This document shows positions 53,207 to 62,627 of a stretch of DNA of 64,000 nucleotides, piece by piece (the stretch's first letter is position 1; every line of letters begins with the position of its first letter). This stretch comes from an uncultured Spiribacter sp. Lineage in GTDB: Bacteria > Pseudomonadota > Gammaproteobacteria > Nitrococcales > Nitrococcaceae. The notes under the pieces are model-generated. The model had not been told where the DNA came from and ran no database searches. It saw only the letters and a program-made list of their open reading frames with translations. The translations under genes and the position numbers were made by a program. The stretch spans positions 310,001 to 374,000 of the forward strand of contig CALGDM010000006.1 in the NCBI GenBank assembly GCA_937884605.1, written 5' to 3'.

Positions 53207-55913
53207 CGCCCCTCCGCATGATGTCGGTGTCTTCTTCGAAGGCGCTCAGCAGCTCGGCACGCAATTGCTGGCGGGTGGCGGCACCGAGCGGCGCATTGGC
53301 GTCGTCCGTGATAAAGAATACATCCTCGGCACGCTCGCCCAGGGTGGCGATCTTGGCGTTCTGCACCCGCAGGCCGTGACGCGCCAGGGTGTAGCCCACC
53401 TGCGCCAGCAGCCCCGGCTGGTCACCGGCAATCAGCTCCATGACGGTGCGGTGATTGCGCGTATCGTCACTGAAGTCGATCTGGGTGAGGGTGTTGAAGT
53501 GACGCAGCCGACGCGGTGTTTCACCGGTGGCCGGTTCGGGCAGCGTCTGCGGATCGCGCAGGTGATCGAGCAGCGTCTGGCGCAGCGTGTCCACCAGCCC
53601 CGCGCGATCAGCGCTGCCGCCCTGGGGCATCTGCACCAGAAAGCTGTCCAGGGTATACCCGTTGTCGGTGGTGATGATCCGCGCATCGAGGATGTCCAGA
53701 CTCAGACGATCCAGCGCCGAGACCGCCAGGGCAAAGATATTATCGCGGTCGCGGGTGTAGACGAACACCTCGATACCGCCGCGCTGGGCGTCCGGCTCGA
53801 TCAGGATGAGCGGCTCGTGGGCCGCATTGCCGGCGGCATGGATGGCCTCGGTGTGCCAGGCCACTTCCGCGGCCGAATAGCGCAGGAAATAGTCCGGGGT
53901 AAAATGCCGCCAGATCGAGCGCACGGTCATGTGATGCAGGCCCTGGCGGCGCAGCAGCTCGCGGGCCCGATGCTGGGCCTCGGCAACCAGTTCATCCTCG
54001 TCGATGGGCTGGCCAAGGCCGCGTCGCAGGGCGCGAGCGGTGCGCCGATAGAGCTCGTGGAGCAGTGATTTGCGCCACGTGTTCCAGAGTTTGGCATCGG
54101 TGGCACGGATGTCCGCCACGGTCAGCAGGTACAGATACTCGAGATGCTGGAGGTCGCCCACCTCGCCGGCAAACTCGTTGATGACCCCAGGGTCGCTGAT
54201 ATCCCGCCGTTGCGCGGTCATCGACATCAGTAGGTGCTTGCGCACCAGCCAGGCGACAAAGCGGCAGTCATAGCGCGACAGGCCGTGCTGCAGGCAGAAG
54301 GCATAGGCATCTTCAGCGCCCAGCTCGGAGTGATCGCCGCCGCGGCCCTTGGCGATGTCATGGAACAAGGCCGCCAGATACAGCAGTTCGGGCTTTGGCA
54401 GCCGCGAGTGGATCTCACTCAATTGCGGGAATTCGTCGCGATGCTCGGGCACGCTCAGCCGGCGCAGATTGCTGACCACCATGAGCGTGTGGGTGTCCAC
54501 GGTGTAGACGTGGAACAGATCGTACTGCATACGCCCGGTAATCGCGGCAAAGGCGGGGATGTAGCGCCCCAGGATGCCGTGACTGTGCATGCGCCGCAGT
54601 GCATGGGTGATGCCGGCGGGCTGGCGAAAGATCTCCATGAAAAGGCTGCGCGCGCGCAGGTCGCGACGAAAGGCCGGATTGATGCGGTCGCGATGGGCGC
54701 GCAGCTGGCGGATCGTCGCCGCGCGGATGCCGCGGATTTCCGGATGCTGCTGCATGAGCAGAAACAGCTCGAGCATGGCAAACGGATAGCGTTGAAAGAC
54801 CTGCCGATGGGTGATTTCAATGAAGCCGCGCTTGACCTGGAAGCGCTTGTTGAGCAGCTGCGGCTTTTCGTCGAGATCGGTGTAGAGAATCGTCTCCTCG
54901 TAGAGCTGCAGCAACATCTCATTAAGGCGAGACAAGCGCTTGATCATGCGGAAATAACGCTGCATGAACTGCTCGACCGCCAGGGTGTGCGTGGCATCCT
55001 TGTAGCCGAACTGGCGGGCCAGGTCGGCCTGATAGTCAAACAGCAGGCGGTCTTCGCGACGTCCGGCCAGGCCATGCAGGGCAAAGCGAATGTCCCAGAG
55101 AAAATGCTGGCCCTGAATGAGCTCTTCGTATTCGCTTTCGTTGAGAAACCCCAGCTCGACAAGGTCACTCAGCGCGTTGGCATTGAAATGCCGCTTCGCC
55201 ACCCAGCCGATCATGTGGATGTCGCGCAGCCCGCCCGGGCCTTCCTTGAGGTTGGGTTCGAGGTTATAGGCGGTGTCGTCGTAGCGCTCGTGGCGGCGCT
55301 GCTGTTCGGCGCGTTTGGCCTCGAAGAACGCCGGCCCTGACCAGATGCGGTAGGGGCTTGTGGCGGTTTCCATGGCCTCGAACAGCGATCGATCGCCGGC
55401 AAGCGGCCGTGATTCCATCAGATTGGTGGCCACGGTGATATCCGCTTCCGCCTGCACCACGCAGTCATCCACGCTGCGCACGCTGTGACCGACCTCGAGC
55501 CCGATGTCCCAAAGCCGGGTCACCAGGTCACTCAAGCGTGCTTCGAGCGGGCCGGGCAGGGGCGTGGGAATAATGATCATCAGGTCGGTGTCCGAGCCCG
55601 GATGCAGTTCACCGCGGCCATAACCGCCCACGGCCACCAGGCAGGCCGCCCCGGCCAGATCCCCCAGACACAGCGCCCATGCCCGTGTGACCACGGCATC
55701 CATCACCGCAGCGCGCAGGGGCACAAGCTCGCAGGCCGGATCCCCGTCCAGAAACCGGGCGCCAAGGGTTTCATCGGCATCGCGCAGGGCACCCTGCAGC
55801 ACCGGTGTGATGTCGTCGGTGGCGGCGAGCGCCTGGTCGAGCGCGTCGAGGTCAAGCAGCTGCCGGTCAACCACCGGCGCCGGGCCGGCATCGGCCGTGG
55901 TCACGGCGACCAT
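53196..55913 (-). CDS. glnD: Bifunctional uridylyltransferase/uridylyl-removing enzyme GlnD
   Basis: 905 residues. Nucleotidyltransferase site VGGYGRGELHPGSDTDLMI (about 90-112), an HD hydrolase domain with LAALFHDIAKGRGGDHS, and two C-terminal ACT domains (about 700-790 and 820-895). GlnD uridylylates PII when glutamine is low and reverses it when high, setting nitrogen control. It follows map by one base and overlaps dapC. Confidence 0.96.
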   Translation of the reverse strand: MVAVTTADAGPAPVVDRQLLDLDALDQALAATDDITPVLQGALRDADETLGARFLDGDPACELVPLRAAVMDAVVTRAWALCLGDLAGAACLVAVGGYGRGELHPGSDTDLMIIIPTPLPGPLEARLSDLVTRLWDIGLEVGHSVRSVDDCVVQAEADITVATNLMESRPLAGDRSLFEAMETATSPYRIWSGPAFFEAKRAEQQRRHERYDDTAYNLEPNLKEGPGGLRDIHMIGWVAKRHFNANALSDLVELGFLNESEYEELIQGQHFLWDIRFALHGLAGRREDRLLFDYQADLARQFGYKDATHTLAVEQFMQRYFRMIKRLSRLNEMLLQLYEETILYTDLDEKPQLLNKRFQVKRGFIEITHRQVFQRYPFAMLELFLLMQQHPEIRGIRAATIRQLRAHRDRINPAFRRDLRARSLFMEIFRQPAGITHALRRMHSHGILGRYIPAFAAITGRMQYDLFHVYTVDTHTLMVVSNLRRLSVPEHRDEFPQLSEIHSRLPKPELLYLAALFHDIAKGRGGDHSELGAEDAYAFCLQHGLSRYDCRFVAWLVRKHLLMSMTAQRRDISDPGVINEFAGEVGDLQHLEYLYLLTVADIRATDAKLWNTWRKSLLHELYRRTARALRRGLGQPIDEDELVAEAQHRARELLRRQGLHHMTVRSIWRHFTPDYFLRYSAAEVAWHTEAIHAAGNAAHEPLILIEPDAQRGGIEVFVYTRDRDNIFALAVSALDRLSLDILDARIITTDNGYTLDSFLVQMPQGGSADRAGLVDTLRQTLLDHLRDPQTLPEPATGETPRRLRHFNTLTQIDFSDDTRNHRTVMELIAGDQPGLLAQVGYTLARHGLRVQNAKIATLGERAEDVFFITDDANAPLGAATRQQLRAELLSAFEEDTDIMRRGDGV

Positions 55914-55914
55914 T

Positions 55915-56673
55915 CTAGTGGTTGCCGCTGAGGGTCAGGATATCGACACCCTCATCCGTGACGGCAACCGTGTGTTCCCATTGGGCGGAAAGGCTGTGGT
56001 CCTTGGTGACCACGGTCCACTGATCGCCGAGCAGGCGGGTCTCGGCGCGTCCGGCGTTGATCATCGGCTCGATGGTGAAGGTCATGCCGGGCTTGAGGGT
56101 CTCGCCGGTGCCGGGCTGGCCGTGGTGCAGCACCTGGGGGTCTTCGTGAAACCCGCGCCCGATGCCGTGACCGCAGTACTCGCGGACCACCGAGCAACCT
56201 TCCGCCTCGGCAAGGGCCTGGATGGCGTGGCCGATATCGCCGAGTCGCGCGCCCGGTCGGACCTGATCGATGCCAGCGTGAAGGGCATCGAGCGCCACCC
56301 GGCTGACGCGGCGGGCCTGAACGCCGGGATCACCCGCAAAGTACATACGACTGGTGTCGCCATGCCAGCCGTCATGAATCACCGTGACATCGATGTTGAG
56401 AATGTCGCCGCGCTTGAGTTTTTTGCTGCCGGGGATCCCGTGGCAGATCACGTGATTGACCGAAATGCAGGTTGCCTTGGGAAAGCCACGGTAGTTGAGC
56501 GGCGCGGGGATATCCCCCATGGCGTCGATCTTTTCGTGGCAAAGCCGGTCGAGTTCGGCAGTGGTCACGCCCGGGCGGACATGCTCGGCGATCATGTCGA
56601 GCACCGCAGCGGCGCGGGCACCGGCCTCGCGCATCTTCTCGATCTCGGCGGCAGATTTGGTGGTGATGGTCAT
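55915..56673 (-). CDS. map: Methionine aminopeptidase, type I
   Basis: 252 residues from MTITTKSAAEIEKM. The dinuclear-metal ligands are in VTVIHDGWHGDTSRMY, YCGHGIGRGFHEDP and MTFTIEPMINAGR, with the final Glu in WEHTVAVTDEG. It removes the initiator Met from new proteins. No good ribosome site precedes the ATG and a TTG at 56685 is the alternative. It is divergent from rpsB, the common arrangement, and leads into glnD. Confidence 0.96.
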   Translation of the reverse strand: MTITTKSAAEIEKMREAGARAAAVLDMIAEHVRPGVTTAELDRLCHEKIDAMGDIPAPLNYRGFPKATCISVNHVICHGIPGSKKLKRGDILNIDVTVIHDGWHGDTSRMYFAGDPGVQARRVSRVALDALHAGIDQVRPGARLGDIGHAIQALAEAEGCSVVREYCGHGIGRGFHEDPQVLHHGQPGTGETLKPGMTFTIEPMINAGRAETRLLGDQWTVVTKDHSLSAQWEHTVAVTDEGVDILTLSGNH

Positions 56674-56686
56674 GAGGGCTTTCAAA

Positions 56687-56715
56687 TTGTCGCTGTGAGC
56701 CGCCTATGGTATAAA
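56687..56715 (+). promoter_or_regulatory. Putative rpsB-tsf promoter
   Basis: TTGTCG (56687-56692) and TATAAA (56710-56715) are exactly 17 bases apart, giving a leader of about 118 bases before rpsB. In relatives, ribosomal protein S2 represses its own leader; the sequence between could hold that site, but I cannot fold it with certainty. Confidence 0.65.
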
Positions 56716-56840
56716 TGCCGCGCCATTTGGGCAATTCAATCCAGAAAACCACACATGCACCGACACGACTGACTGGGTGCCCTCGAGGTTGTCAGTTGCG
56801 GGTGTATGGAGGCTCAACCCAACACAAGGAGTTCATGACC

Positions 56841-57638
56841 ATGGCAAAAGTGACCATGCGCCAGATGCTGGAGGCCGGTGTGCATTTCGGCCACCAGACG
56901 CGTTACTGGGACCCGAAGATGGCCCCCTACATCTTCGGCCATCGCAACAAGATCCATATCGTCAACCTCGAAAAGAGCCTGCCGCTCTACGAGGACGCCG
57001 TGAATTATGCCGGCAAGCTTGCCGCCAACGGCGGGCGCATCCTGTTTGTCGGCACCAAACGGGCCGCTCAGGACGCGGTTCGCGAAGAGGCCGAGCGTTG
57101 CGGCATGCCCTATGTCAATCACCGCTGGCTGGGTGGCATGCTGACCAACTTCCGCACGGTCAAGCGCTCGATCCGCCGTTTCAAGGAGCTGCAGCAGCAA
57201 AAGACGGATGGCACTTTCGAAAAGCTGGGCAAGCGCGAGGTGCTGTCGCTCCAGCGTGAGATGGATAAGCTCGAGCGGTCGTTCGGCGGCATCGTCAACA
57301 TGGAATCGCTGCCGGACGCGCTGTTCGTCATTGATGTCGGCTACGAGAAGATCGCCATTCAGGAAGCCCGCAAGCTCGGCATTCCGGTGGTCGCCGTCGT
57401 GGATACCAATAACAGCCCGCGCGAAGTCGACTATGTCGTGCCCGGCAATGACGATGCCATCCGTGCCATTCGTCTGTATCTGCGGGGTATCTCGGACGCC
57501 ATCCTCGATGCGCGCATGAGCACCGCCCAGGCGCCCGCCGGCGATGACGAGTTTGTCGAGCTGCCGGGTGAGTCGGCCGCTGCCGAGGCGCCGGCCAACG
57601 ACGAGACCAGCACGGGCGGCGAGCAGACCGCCGGTTAA
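56841..57638 (+). CDS. rpsB: 30S ribosomal protein S2
   Basis: 265 residues starting [20 protein letters not shown]; the ATG at 56841 is spaced best from AAGGAG, though one at 56835 is also in frame. Family signatures include WNPKM-like [24 protein letters not shown] and [18 protein letters not shown]. The C-terminal 35 residues form an acidic Ala/Glu-rich tail, beyond the E. coli length, fitting a halophile. Operon with tsf 26 bases on. Confidence 0.98.
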   Translation: MAKVTMRQMLEAGVHFGHQTRYWDPKMAPYIFGHRNKIHIVNLEKSLPLYEDAVNYAGKLAANGGRILFVGTKRAAQDAVREEAERCGMPYVNHRWLGGMLTNFRTVKRSIRRFKELQQQKTDGTFEKLGKREVLSLQREMDKLERSFGGIVNMESLPDALFVIDVGYEKIAIQEARKLGIPVVAVVDTNNSPREVDYVVPGNDDAIRAIRLYLRGISDAILDARMSTAQAPAGDDEFVELPGESAAAEAPANDETSTGGEQTAG

Positions 57639-57664
57639 TCGGATACGGACAGAGGAAGCAACGC

Positions 57665-58549
57665 ATGGCAATTAGCGCACAACAGGTCAAGGATCTGCGT
57701 GAGCGGACGGGCGCGGGCATGATGGAGTGCAAAAAAGCGCTGGTGGAGACTGACGGCGATATGGAGGCGGCGGTCGAGCACATGCGCAAGCGTGGTCTGG
57801 CCAAGGCCGACAAGAAAGCCGACCGCGTCGCCGCCGACGGCGCGGTGGTCGCAAAGATCGCTGACGATGGCCACAGCGGCGCGATCGTCGAGATCAACAG
57901 CGAGACCGACTTCGTCGCCAACGGGGACGACTTCAAGGCCTTCGCCGCGCAGGTGGTCGAGCGGATACTGGCCGATGACCCGGCTGACCTCGACGCGTTG
58001 ATGGCGCTGCCCTTCAGCGACGGCGGCGAGTCGGTCGAGCTGGCTCAGAAAGAGCTGGTGGCCCGGATCGGCGAGAACATTCAGGTTCGACGGTTTCAGC
58101 GCTACGCGAGTGAGTCGGCGCAGGTGTATCACTATCTCCATGGCAGCCGCATCGGCGTGCTCATTGAGGTCGAAGGGGGGGATGAGGCCCTCGGGCGGGA
58201 TCTGTGCATGCACATCGCCGCCAGCCGGCCGGTCTGCGTCAGTGTCGACGATGTGCCCGAGGAGCGGGCCGCCAGCGAGCGCGAGGTACTCGTCGCCCAG
58301 GCCGAGGCATCGGGCAAGCCGCCGGAGATCATCGATAAGATGGTCGAGGGCCGTCTGCGCAAGTGGCTGGCCGAGATCACTCTGCTGGGTCAGCCCTTCG
58401 TGAAAGATCCGGACCAGACCGTCGAGGCGCTGCTCGAGGCCAAGGGCGCCCGGGTGATCAATTTCACCCGTCTCGAGGTGGGCGAAGGCATTGAGAAAAA
58501 GCAGGAGAACTTCGCCGAAGAGGTGGCCGCGACGATTCAGGGAACCTGA
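57665..58549 (+). CDS. tsf: Elongation factor Ts
   Basis: 294 residues. N-terminal UBA-like domain [21 protein letters not shown], then the core [18 protein letters not shown] with the conserved TDFV and the C-terminal motif. It exchanges GDP for GTP on EF-Tu. GAGGAAG precedes the ATG. Second gene of the rpsB operon and followed by pyrH at 11 bases. Confidence 0.98.
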   Translation: MAISAQQVKDLRERTGAGMMECKKALVETDGDMEAAVEHMRKRGLAKADKKADRVAADGAVVAKIADDGHSGAIVEINSETDFVANGDDFKAFAAQVVERILADDPADLDALMALPFSDGGESVELAQKELVARIGENIQVRRFQRYASESAQVYHYLHGSRIGVLIEVEGGDEALGRDLCMHIAASRPVCVSVDDVPEERAASEREVLVAQAEASGKPPEIIDKMVEGRLRKWLAEITLLGQPFVKDPDQTVEALLEAKGARVINFTRLEVGEGIEKKQENFAEEVAATIQGT

Positions 58550-58560
58550 GGAGTCGTTCC

Positions 58561-59280
58561 ATGGCCGATCCCGTCTATAAGCGAATCCTGCTCAAGCTCA
58601 GTGGCGAGGCGTTGCTCGGCAACGCCGAGTATGGCATCGACCCGGTCGTGCTGCGGCGCCTCGCCGCCGAGGTTCATGCCCTGATCGATCGTGGTGTCGA
58701 GGTCGCGCTCGTGATTGGTGGCGGCAACATTTTTCGAGGGGCAGGCCTCGCCGCCTCGGGCATGGATCGGGTCAGCGCTGATCACATGGGCATGCTCGCC
58801 ACCGTGATGAACGGACTCGCCATGCAGGACGCCCTCGAACACGAGGGCGTTTTTACGCGGGTGATGTCGGCGGTCAAGATCAACCAGGTCTGCGAGGATT
58901 ACATCCGCCGCCGCGCGATCCGCCATCTGGAAAAGGGCCGAGTGGTCATTCTGGCCGCGGGCACGGGTAACCCGTTCTTCACGACCGACTCGGCGGCAAG
59001 CCTCCGATCGGTGGAGATCGGGGCCGATCTCATGCTCAAGGCCACCAAAGTGGACGGGGTCTACTCGTCGGATCCGATGACCGACGAGTCGGCCTTTCGC
59101 TACGAGCGTCTCACCTACGACCGCGTGCTTGACGAGCGTCTGTCCGTGATGGACGCCACCGCGATCGTGATGTGCCGTGACCAGAATATGCCTATCATCG
59201 TATTCGACATTAACCGACCCGGCGCACTGGCAAGCATCGTTGAAGGCGAAGCGGTCGGCACGCGGGTCGAGCGGGGGTAA
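58561..59280 (+). CDS. pyrH: UMP kinase
   Basis: 239 residues. [15 protein letters not shown] at the start, [21 protein letters not shown], in fragments, and the nucleotide site [16 protein letters not shown] homohexamer that makes UDP from UMP, the first step to RNA and cell-wall precursors. Its stop is four bases before frr. Confidence 0.98.
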   Translation: MADPVYKRILLKLSGEALLGNAEYGIDPVVLRRLAAEVHALIDRGVEVALVIGGGNIFRGAGLAASGMDRVSADHMGMLATVMNGLAMQDALEHEGVFTRVMSAVKINQVCEDYIRRRAIRHLEKGRVVILAAGTGNPFFTTDSAASLRSVEIGADLMLKATKVDGVYSSDPMTDESAFRYERLTYDRVLDERLSVMDATAIVMCRDQNMPIIVFDINRPGALASIVEGEAVGTRVERG

Positions 59281-59284
59281 CCGA

Positions 59285-59842
59285 ATGATCGAGGACATCG
59301 AGAAAGACGCCGGCCAGCGCATGGATAAAAGCGTTGAGAGCCTGCGTAACGATCTCCAGAAAATCCGGACCGGGCGGGCCAACACCAGCCTGCTGGATCA
59401 GGTCACTGTGAGCTATTACGGCACCGAAGTCCCGCTCAACCAGGCCGCTTCGGTGGCGGTGGGCGACGCGCGGACGTTGACGGTCACGCCGTTCGAGAAA
59501 AGCATGGTGGGCCCCATCGAAAAGGCCATCATGGAATCCAATCTGGGGCTCATGCCCAACTCGGCCGGATTGACCATCCGCATCCCTTTGCCGCCGCTGA
59601 CCGAGGAACGGCGCAAGGATCTGGTCAAGGTCGTGCGCGGCGAAGGCGAGCAGGCGAAGGTTGCTATCCGCAATATCCGACGCGATGCCAATGGCGATCT
59701 CAAGCAGCTTCTCAAGGACAAGGACATCACCGAGGACGAGGAGAAGCAGGCCGAGGATCGCATCCAGAAGCTGACCGATCGGCATGTCAAAACCATTGAC
59801 GAGATGCTCTCGGCCAAGGAAGAAGAGCTGATGGCGGTCTAG
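59285..59842 (+). CDS. frr: Ribosome recycling factor
   Basis: 185 residues, the usual length. [25 protein letters not shown] contains the signature segment, followed by [12 protein letters not shown] and the C-terminal coiled arm. With EF-G it splits post-termination ribosomes. Starts five bases after the pyrH stop. Confidence 0.98.
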   Translation: MIEDIEKDAGQRMDKSVESLRNDLQKIRTGRANTSLLDQVTVSYYGTEVPLNQAASVAVGDARTLTVTPFEKSMVGPIEKAIMESNLGLMPNSAGLTIRIPLPPLTEERRKDLVKVVRGEGEQAKVAIRNIRRDANGDLKQLLKDKDITEDEEKQAEDRIQKLTDRHVKTIDEMLSAKEEELMAV

Positions 59843-59855
59843 GGTCATTGGGCCT

Positions 59856-60617
59856 ATGACGACCGAGCAAACGCTGCCTCACGATGTCGTCCCGCGACAC
59901 GTCGCGGTCATCATGGATGGAAATGGGCGCTGGGCCGCGGAGCGTGGCGAGCCCCGTCACCATGGTCATCGGGCGGGTGCCGAGGCCGTTCGCCGCACGG
60001 TGGAGTACTGCGCCCGCGCCGGCGTCGAGGCGCTGACACTGTTCGCGTTCAGCAGCGAGAACTGGCAGCGTCCGGCGGCCGAGGTGAGCATGTTGATGTC
60101 ACTGTTCATGCGGGTGCTCGATCGCGAAGCCCAGCGCCTGCAGCGCAACGGCATTCGCCTGAATGTTGTTGGTGACCGCGAGCGTCTCTCGCGGCCGCTT
60201 CAGTCCCGTTGCGCGGCTGCCGAGGCGCTGACGGCTAACGAAACCCGCATGCAGCTCAACATTGCCGCCAGTTATGGCGGTCGCTGGGATATCGCCCGGG
60301 CCGCCCGGCGCCTGGCCGAGGAGGTGGCAGCCGGCGAACGCGCCCCCGATTCCATCGATGCCGAGTCGCTTGATGAGCAGACGTGCCTGAACGGATTGCC
60401 GGCGCCGGATCTTTTCATTCGCACCGGTGGCGAGCAGCGCATCAGCAATTTCCTGCTCTGGCAGATGGCCTACACCGAGCTTTATTTTACCCCAGTGCTC
60501 TGGCCCGACTTTGACGATGACGCCCTGAGTGCGGCGATCGACTGGTTCGGTCGCCGCGAACGCCGATTCGGCCGTGTGGACCCGGCGGCCGGCGGTGAGG
60601 ACAACAGCGATGCTTAA
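59856..60617 (+). CDS. uppS: Undecaprenyl diphosphate synthase (cis-prenyltransferase)
   Basis: 253 residues. HVAVIMDGNGRWAAERG with the catalytic Asp, FAFSSENWQRP, and RTGGEQRISNFLLWQMAYTE which carries the pyrophosphate-binding Arg residues. It makes the C55 carrier for peptidoglycan and O-antigen. Thirteen bases after frr; its 3' end overlaps cdsA by eight bases. Confidence 0.97.
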   Translation: MTTEQTLPHDVVPRHVAVIMDGNGRWAAERGEPRHHGHRAGAEAVRRTVEYCARAGVEALTLFAFSSENWQRPAAEVSMLMSLFMRVLDREAQRLQRNGIRLNVVGDRERLSRPLQSRCAAAEALTANETRMQLNIAASYGGRWDIARAARRLAEEVAAGERAPDSIDAESLDEQTCLNGLPAPDLFIRTGGEQRISNFLLWQMAYTELYFTPVLWPDFDDDALSAAIDWFGRRERRFGRVDPAAGGEDNSDA

Positions 60618-61431
60618 ACAGCGCATGCTGACGGGGGTTCCCCTGGCGTTGGTCGTCCTCGCCCTCGTCGGGTGGGCGCCGAGCGTCTGGATCGAGGCGG
60701 TGACGGCGGCCGCTATGGTAATGGCGGCCTGGGAGTGGGCGGATCTGGCCGGACTGCGTGCCCAGGCCGCCCGGTTTGCCTATGCGGCACTCGTGGCCGG
60801 GCTGATCGCAGCGGCGGCTCTGCTCGATGCGCCCACGCGCGCCGGGTGGCAGATTCCCGGTCTGATTGGTTGGCTGGGGGTTGCCGTCTGGCTGCTGTCG
60901 GTTTCGCGACGCTCAGCGGTGCCGCCGCTGCCCGGCTGGCTGCGGGGCGCCGCCGGGCTGGTCATCCTGACGCTTGCCTGGCTGAGTGTGGTGGCCATTC
61001 ATGCCCGCGGCGCTCTGGGCCCGCTGTGGCTGATCCTTTTGCTGGGACTGGTCTGGGGCGCGGATATTGGTGGTTATTTTGCCGGACGGCGTTTGGGGCG
61101 ACACAAACTTGCCGCCACCATCAGCCCGGGCAAAACCTGGGAAGGGGTGGCTGGCGGGCTGCTGCTGGCGTTGCTGGTGGCGGTCGTGCTGCACCGGGTG
61201 GGCGCGGGGCTGGGCGCTCAGATGCCCGGGCTGGTCTGGCTCCTGCCGGTCGCGGTCATGGTGGTGCTGGCTTCGGTGCTGGGCGACCTGGCTGAGAGTG
61301 TGCTCAAGCGCCAGGCCGGTCGTAAGGACAGCGGCCGTCTGCTGCCCGGGCATGGTGGGCTGCTCGACCGCATCGATGCGCTACTGGCGGCCGCACCGGT
61401 GATGGCAGCGGCACTGGTCAGCGTCTCATGA
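60610..61431 (+). CDS. cdsA: Phosphatidate cytidylyltransferase
   Basis: 273 residues with about seven to eight membrane segments. The CDP-diglyceride synthase signature lies in KRQAGRKDSGRLLPGHGGLL and ADIGGYFAGRRLGRHK, the SPGKTWEG loop being the substrate site. It makes CDP-diacylglycerol for all phospholipids. Start ATG at 60610 is inside the uppS end, suggesting translational coupling; the stop overlaps dxr by four bases. Confidence 0.96.
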   Translation: MLKQRMLTGVPLALVVLALVGWAPSVWIEAVTAAAMVMAAWEWADLAGLRAQAARFAYAALVAGLIAAAALLDAPTRAGWQIPGLIGWLGVAVWLLSVSRRSAVPPLPGWLRGAAGLVILTLAWLSVVAIHARGALGPLWLILLLGLVWGADIGGYFAGRRLGRHKLAATISPGKTWEGVAGGLLLALLVAVVLHRVGAGLGAQMPGLVWLLPVAVMVVLASVLGDLAESVLKRQAGRKDSGRLLPGHGGLLDRIDALLAAAPVMAAALVSVS

Positions 61432-62627
61432 CCGAGTCGGCGGCACCCACCGGTATTGCCATTCTCGGCGCCACCGGCTCCATTGGTGCGAGCAGTCTCG
61501 ATGTGATCGCGCGCCATGGGGATCGTTATCGGGTGGTGGCGTTGTCGGGCCATCGAGGGGTTGCGGCGATGGAGCGGCTGTGCCGACAGTTTCGCCCGGC
61601 GCTGGCGGCGATGGCCGATCCGCGGGCGGCCGCCGCGTTGCGCGAGCAGATCAGTGATCTGAGCGGCATCGAAGTGGTCGAAGGGGCGGCCGGTCAGTCC
61701 GCGGTGGCCACCCATCCGCAGGCGCAGACGGTGATTGCCGGCATTGTGGGAGCGGCGGGGCTTGCCCCCTGCCTCGCGGCGGTGGAGGCCGGTCGGCGCG
61801 TGCTGATCGCCAACAAGGAGGCCCTCGTGGTCGCCGGCTCGCTGATCATGAACGCGGCGCAGCGCAGCGGTGCCGTGCTGCTGCCCATCGACAGCGAGCA
61901 CAACGGGCTCTTCCAGTGCCTGCCCGCCCGCCCGGGGCAGCCGTTATCGCTGGCGGGGGTCGAACGCCTGGTCCTGACTGCCTCGGGGGGGCCGTTTCGC
62001 GAACGCGACCCGGCCACGCTGAGCGAGGTTACCGTTGCCGAGGCCTGCGCTCATCCCAACTGGTCGATGGGCCGCAAGATCTCGGTGGACTCGGCCACCA
62101 TGATGAACAAGGGCCTCGAGCTGATCGAGGCTTGCCGTTTTTTCGGCATGCCGGCCCACCAGGTGGATATCGTTGTCCATCCGCAGAGCTACGTTCATGC
62201 GTTGGTGCAGTATCGGGATGGATCCACCCTTGCGCAGCTGGGCAATCCGGACATGCGAACGCCCATTGCCAATGCGCTGGCGTGGCCGGAACGGGTTGCC
62301 GCGGGCGTCGGGCCGCTGGATCTGGTCGCTGCCGGTCGTCTGGATTTTGCGGCGCCGGATGATCACCGGTTTCCGTGTCTGTCTCTGGCCCGCGCGGCGC
62401 TCGAGGCGGGACGCGGTGCGACAGCGGCGCTGAACGGTGCCAACGAAGTGGCGGTTGCCGAGTTTCTGCAGGGTGGTCTGCGATATGATCGGATAGCGTC
62501 GGTGATCGAGGAGACGCTCGCCGCGCTGCCGGCCGAGCCGGACGATACGCTCGAGGCGCTGATTGCCCATGAGCAATGGGCGCGGCGGCAGACCGCCGAA
62601 ACGCTCCAACGCGGGAGGCACCGTTGA
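61428..62627 (+). CDS. dxr: 1-deoxy-D-xylulose 5-phosphate reductoisomerase
   Basis: 399 residues. NADPH motif ILGATGSIGASSLDVI, the flexible catalytic segment LTASGGPFRERDP and the metal/substrate part SMGRKISVDSATMMNKGLEL, with NEVAVAEFL near the C-terminus. First committed step of the MEP isoprenoid pathway; supplies precursors for UppS. Coupled with cdsA (ATGA overlap) and rseP (TTGA overlap). Confidence 0.98.
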   Translation: MTESAAPTGIAILGATGSIGASSLDVIARHGDRYRVVALSGHRGVAAMERLCRQFRPALAAMADPRAAAALREQISDLSGIEVVEGAAGQSAVATHPQAQTVIAGIVGAAGLAPCLAAVEAGRRVLIANKEALVVAGSLIMNAAQRSGAVLLPIDSEHNGLFQCLPARPGQPLSLAGVERLVLTASGGPFRERDPATLSEVTVAEACAHPNWSMGRKISVDSATMMNKGLELIEACRFFGMPAHQVDIVVHPQSYVHALVQYRDGSTLAQLGNPDMRTPIANALAWPERVAAGVGPLDLVAAGRLDFAAPDDHRFPCLSLARAALEAGRGATAALNGANEVAVAEFLQGGLRYDRIASVIEETLAALPAEPDDTLEALIAHEQWARRQTAETLQRGRHR

